A stretch of 64,000 nucleotides of DNA from Verrucomicrobiota bacterium. Its GTDB lineage: Bacteria; Verrucomicrobiota; Verrucomicrobiia; Limisphaerales; JADLHS01. Under the pieces are notes generated by a model. The model saw only the letters and a list, made by a program, of their open reading frames with translations, was not told where the DNA came from and did no database searches. Location: assembly GCA_029573725.1 (NCBI GenBank), contig JAKQDQ010000122.1:1-64000 (forward strand), in the 5' to 3' direction. This document shows positions 61,552 to 64,000 of the stretch, piece after piece (position 1 is the stretch's first letter; each line of letters begins with the position of its first letter). Both the position numbers and the translations under genes were made by a program.

Positions 61552-62865
61552 GTGAGTGGTCATCATCCAGTGCAGGTGGTCGTCCTGGGGGCGGGGTTCG
61601 GCGGCCTGACCTTCTGCCAGCATTTCCGGCATCCGGACGCGCGCCTTACGGTGGTGGACCGGACCAACCATCACTTGTTTCAGCCATTGCTCTATCAGGT
61701 GGCCGCCTGTGGTTTGTCGGCCACGGAAATCGCGCAGCCGGTTCGCAGCATCCTGTCGAAACGCCGCGACATCACGGTGCTGTTCAACCGGGTGGTGGGC
61801 ATTGATCTCCAACACAAACAGGTGCGGCTGGCCCAGGGCGAATTGTCCTACGACTACCTGGTGCTGGCGCTCGGCGGGCAGACCAGTTATTTCGGCCACC
61901 CGGAGTGGGAACAGTTTGCGCCCGGCCTGAAAACCCTCGCAGACGCCCTGCGGATTCGCAGTCAGATTTTGCTGGCGTTTGAGCAGGCGGAAAACGCCAC
62001 GGATCCGCAGGAGCGTGACCGGTTGATGACCATCGTGGTCGTGGGCGGCGGTCCGACGGGGGTTGAATTGGCGGGGGCCTTTGCCGAACTGGCCCGCACC
62101 GTGTTGAACCGCGATTTCCGGCGGATTGACCCTTCCAAGGCGCGCATCATTCTCATCGAAGGCTCGCCCCTGGTGCTCTCACATTTGCCCGCCGAACTGT
62201 CCGCCAGCGCCCAACGCCAGCTCACGGCATTGGGCGTGCAAATCCACAATAACATTCATGTGCAAGCGATTCGCGCCCACGAAGTCGAATTGGCGGATGG
62301 ACGCGTGATTCGCGCCGGCACGATCATTTGGGCGGCAGGCGTGGCGGCCTCCCCGCTCGCCGGAGAACTGGGGGTGGAACTGGATCGCGGCGGGCGCATC
62401 AAGGTCGCACCCGATCTGAGTCTGCCCGGGCATCCGGAAGTCTTTGCGATTGGGGACATGGTTTCGTTGCTGCAACCGAACGGCCAGCCGGTGCCCGGCG
62501 TTTCCCCGGCGGCCATGCAAATGGGCCGGCACGTTGCCGTGATCATCAAGGCGGAGTTGAATTCGCCCAGGGGCCCAACCGCGCGACCGCCCTTCCAGTA
62601 TTGGGACAAAGGCACGATGGCCACCATCGGGCGGTCGGCGGCCGTCGCGTGGATCGGCCGTTTCCGCTTTTCGGGATTGCTGGCCTGGTTGACCTGGCTG
62701 TTCGTGCATTTGATTTTTCTGGTGGGATTTCGCAATCGTCTCGCGGTGCTCTTTCAGTGGGCCTATTCCTACTTCGCGTACAAACGCAGCGCGCGCATCA
62801 TCACCTATCTGCCCGGTGCGGCCGCGGACGCCGGATCATTGTCGGCGCGGACCGATGACGCCTGA
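61552..62865 (+). CDS. ndh: Type II NADH dehydrogenase (NDH-2)
   Basis: A 437-residue membrane-associated flavoenzyme that passes electrons from NADH to quinone without pumping protons. The FAD motif is VVVLGAGFGGLTFCQHF, the NAD motif is TIVVVGGGPTGVELAGAFAE, and the second FAD contact is FAIGDMVSLLQPNGQPVPGV followed by QMGRHVAVII. The typical loop HHLFQPLLYQVAACGLS and the tail WLTWLFVHLIFLVGFRNRL (membrane-anchoring helix) are present. The start is a GTG at 61552 (VSGHHPVQVVVLG). With mqnD it supports menaquinone-linked respiration. Confidence 0.94.
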   Translation: MSGHHPVQVVVLGAGFGGLTFCQHFRHPDARLTVVDRTNHHLFQPLLYQVAACGLSATEIAQPVRSILSKRRDITVLFNRVVGIDLQHKQVRLAQGELSYDYLVLALGGQTSYFGHPEWEQFAPGLKTLADALRIRSQILLAFEQAENATDPQERDRLMTIVVVGGGPTGVELAGAFAELARTVLNRDFRRIDPSKARIILIEGSPLVLSHLPAELSASAQRQLTALGVQIHNNIHVQAIRAHEVELADGRVIRAGTIIWAAGVAASPLAGELGVELDRGGRIKVAPDLSLPGHPEVFAIGDMVSLLQPNGQPVPGVSPAAMQMGRHVAVIIKAELNSPRGPTARPPFQYWDKGTMATIGRSAAVAWIGRFRFSGLLAWLTWLFVHLIFLVGFRNRLAVLFQWAYSYFAYKRSARIITYLPGAAADAGSLSARTDDA

Positions 62866-62989
62866 CCGGAGGAAGCGGTCTGGCGTTTTGTCCGGCTGCC
62901 GCCTAATCTGCGGCGGTGGGGCCGGTGGCAAAAATCGCCCACGGTGCGCACGGGATGATTAAAATCAATTCAATCGGCGTCTGAAAGAC

Positions 62990-64000
62990 ATGGCAGATTT
63001 GTTCGCCAGACTTCCCCGGGTGGCGGTGGATGGCAAATTTTTCCGGCGTGGTTCAGAGAAACTCCATTTGAAGGGGGTTTCGTACGGGCCGTTCGCGCCG
63101 GGCCGCGACGGACAACCCTTTGCCACGGCGGAGCGGACGACTGCCGACCTGCAACTGGTCAAGGACCTCGGCGCCAACCTGCTGCGCCTCTATCACGTGC
63201 CCCCGCGCTGGTTTCTCGATCTGGCTGCCCACCATCAATTGCTGCTGTTGATTGACATTCCGTGGAACAAACACCTGGTGTTTCTGGACGATCCCGTGCG
63301 CCGCGCGGAAGCGCGGCAGGCGGTTTGTCACGCGGTGCTGGCCTGTGCGCGTCACCCGGCGGTGCTCGGCTACAGCGTTGCCAACGAGATTCCTCCCGAC
63401 GTGGTGCGCTGGAGCGGCACGCAGGCGGTGGCAGAATTTCTGGACGAGCTGATTGGCGAGGCCAAGCGCATCGACCCCGAATGTCTTTGCACTTACGCAA
63501 ATTACCCCACCACGGAGTTTCTGCAGCCGCAAACCCTGGACTTTGTTAGCTTCAACGTCTATTTGCACCAGCCGGCGGCGTTCAAAAATTATCTTGCCCG
63601 GCTGCAGATGTTGTCCGGGGGCAGGCCGTTGGTATTGAGCGAGTATGGCTGTGATTCCCGGCGCGAGGGCGCGCTGGGCCAGGCGGAAATGTTGTCGTGG
63701 CAAACCGAGCTGGCGTTTCGCGGTGGTGTCGCCGGAGCCGTGGTGTTCAGTTTCACCGATGATTGGCATCGTGGCGGGGAGAGCGTGGCCGACTGGCAGA
63801 TGGGCCTGACCACGGCGGCGCGGGAGAAGAAACCGGCGTTTGACCGCGTGAAAGCCGCCTTCCAGGCCGCACCAAAATTTCCGCTCGGCGACAAGCCCCG
63901 GGTCTCGGTCATTGTGGCGAGCTACAATGGCGCCGCCACGTTGAAGGCGTGTCTGGATTCACTCCGCAATCTCAATTACGGGGACTACGAAATCATCCTG
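62990..64000 (+). CDS. Glycoside hydrolase (GH2-like TIM barrel) fused to GT2 glycosyltransferase, partial
   Basis: At least 337 residues; the frame runs past the right edge. It starts MADLFARLPRVAVDGKFF and RGSEKLHLKGVSYGPF, as in GH2-type TIM barrels. The acid/base is Glu133 in LGYSVANEIPPDVV, and the nucleophile is Glu218 in LVLSEYGCDSRREG; the barrel ends near KPAFDRVKAAF. A linker then leads to RVSVIVASYNGAATLKACLD at about residue 304, the opening of a GT2 glycosyltransferase fold (DXD not yet reached). There is no signal peptide, so it is cytosolic. The substrate is unknown. The gap to ndh is 124 bases. Confidence 0.8.
   Translation, partial: MADLFARLPRVAVDGKFFRRGSEKLHLKGVSYGPFAPGRDGQPFATAERTTADLQLVKDLGANLLRLYHVPPRWFLDLAAHHQLLLLIDIPWNKHLVFLDDPVRRAEARQAVCHAVLACARHPAVLGYSVANEIPPDVVRWSGTQAVAEFLDELIGEAKRIDPECLCTYANYPTTEFLQPQTLDFVSFNVYLHQPAAFKNYLARLQMLSGGRPLVLSEYGCDSRREGALGQAEMLSWQTELAFRGGVAGAVVFSFTDDWHRGGESVADWQMGLTTAAREKKPAFDRVKAAFQAAPKFPLGDKPRVSVIVASYNGAATLKACLDSLRNLNYGDYEIIL

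Noticed and set aside
61438-61899. N-terminal extension of pheA by 154 residues
   Set aside because: The extension is antisense to the NDH-2 N-terminus and not conserved-looking; the ATG at 61437 gives the normal chorismate mutase N-terminus.
1-64000. CRISPR array, tRNA, rRNA, integrase, transposase or prophage genes
   Set aside because: No regularly spaced direct repeats, no tRNA-like T-arm/anticodon arrangement, and no protein with integrase or transposase motifs was found by eye; a tRNA or repeat scan by program could still reveal short ones.

Overview
The window is high-GC bacterial chromosome that most resembles the Verrucomicrobiota, probably a Limisphaerales/Pedosphaera-like lineage. 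The evidence is lineage-flavoured: an ArgD with the DCVQSGHFRSG-type loop, a remnant of the verrucomicrobial prepilin family, DUF1080 lipoproteins, secreted proteins ending in a QxSxxLxxWT...FYR module, and many genes without a Shine-Dalgarno sequence. This was judged by eye and no taxonomic search was run. No rRNA, tRNA, CRISPR array, insertion sequence or phage gene was recognised.

Layout. 1-14.9 kb is mostly housekeeping: the N-terminus of a secreted beta-rich protein, a GYF_2/cyclic-nucleotide-binding protein, a fumarylacetoacetate hydrolase-family enzyme, proS, a membrane hybrid sensor kinase, mqnD, an acyl-CoA ligase, an RNase D-like exonuclease, lnt, argF and argD. 15-18 kb is a respiratory block: an exported cupredoxin, then ctaA and ctaB for haem A/O. 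18-23 kb is a self-contained fructose-type PTS (EIIC, EIIB and an HPr-EI-EIIA fusion) divergent from an AraC regulator. 23-32.4 kb looks like a glycan-response locus: a propeller-type sensor kinase with its NarL-type regulator, a broken pseudopilin gene, a secreted binding protein and a secreted arabinofuranosidase-like hydrolase.

32.5-36 kb carries three tandem CNNM/CBS membrane proteins. 36-42.9 kb holds a CruF-like carotenoid protein, a degenerate cation-exchanger relative, DUF167, a DUF1080 lipoprotein, an HNH endonuclease, a secreted coiled-coil/TPR protein and YjbQ. 43-46.2 kb encodes a cytoplasmic phosphorelay (REC-kinase and REC-Hpt-REC) that overlaps a His-rich metal transporter gene. 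46.3-52.7 kb holds guaB with an unusual active-site change, a micropeptide/membrane protein/methyltransferase operon, a serine hydrolase, a metallophosphatase and a frameshifted membrane protein.

52.7-64 kb holds a 1172-residue MFS/acyltransferase/acyl-ACP ligase fusion, an overlapping inverted-repeat element, a large secreted protein alternating a repeated DGGWFG module with calcium-binding repeats, a decayed Lnt-like pseudogene, pheA, an NDH-2 NADH dehydrogenase, and at the right edge a glycoside hydrolase fused to a GT2 glycosyltransferase.

The least explained items are the DGGWFG module protein, the repeat element before it, the glycosidase-glycosyltransferase fusion, the micropeptide operon, and three genes broken by frameshift or internal deletion. 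The broken genes may be real decay or assembly error.
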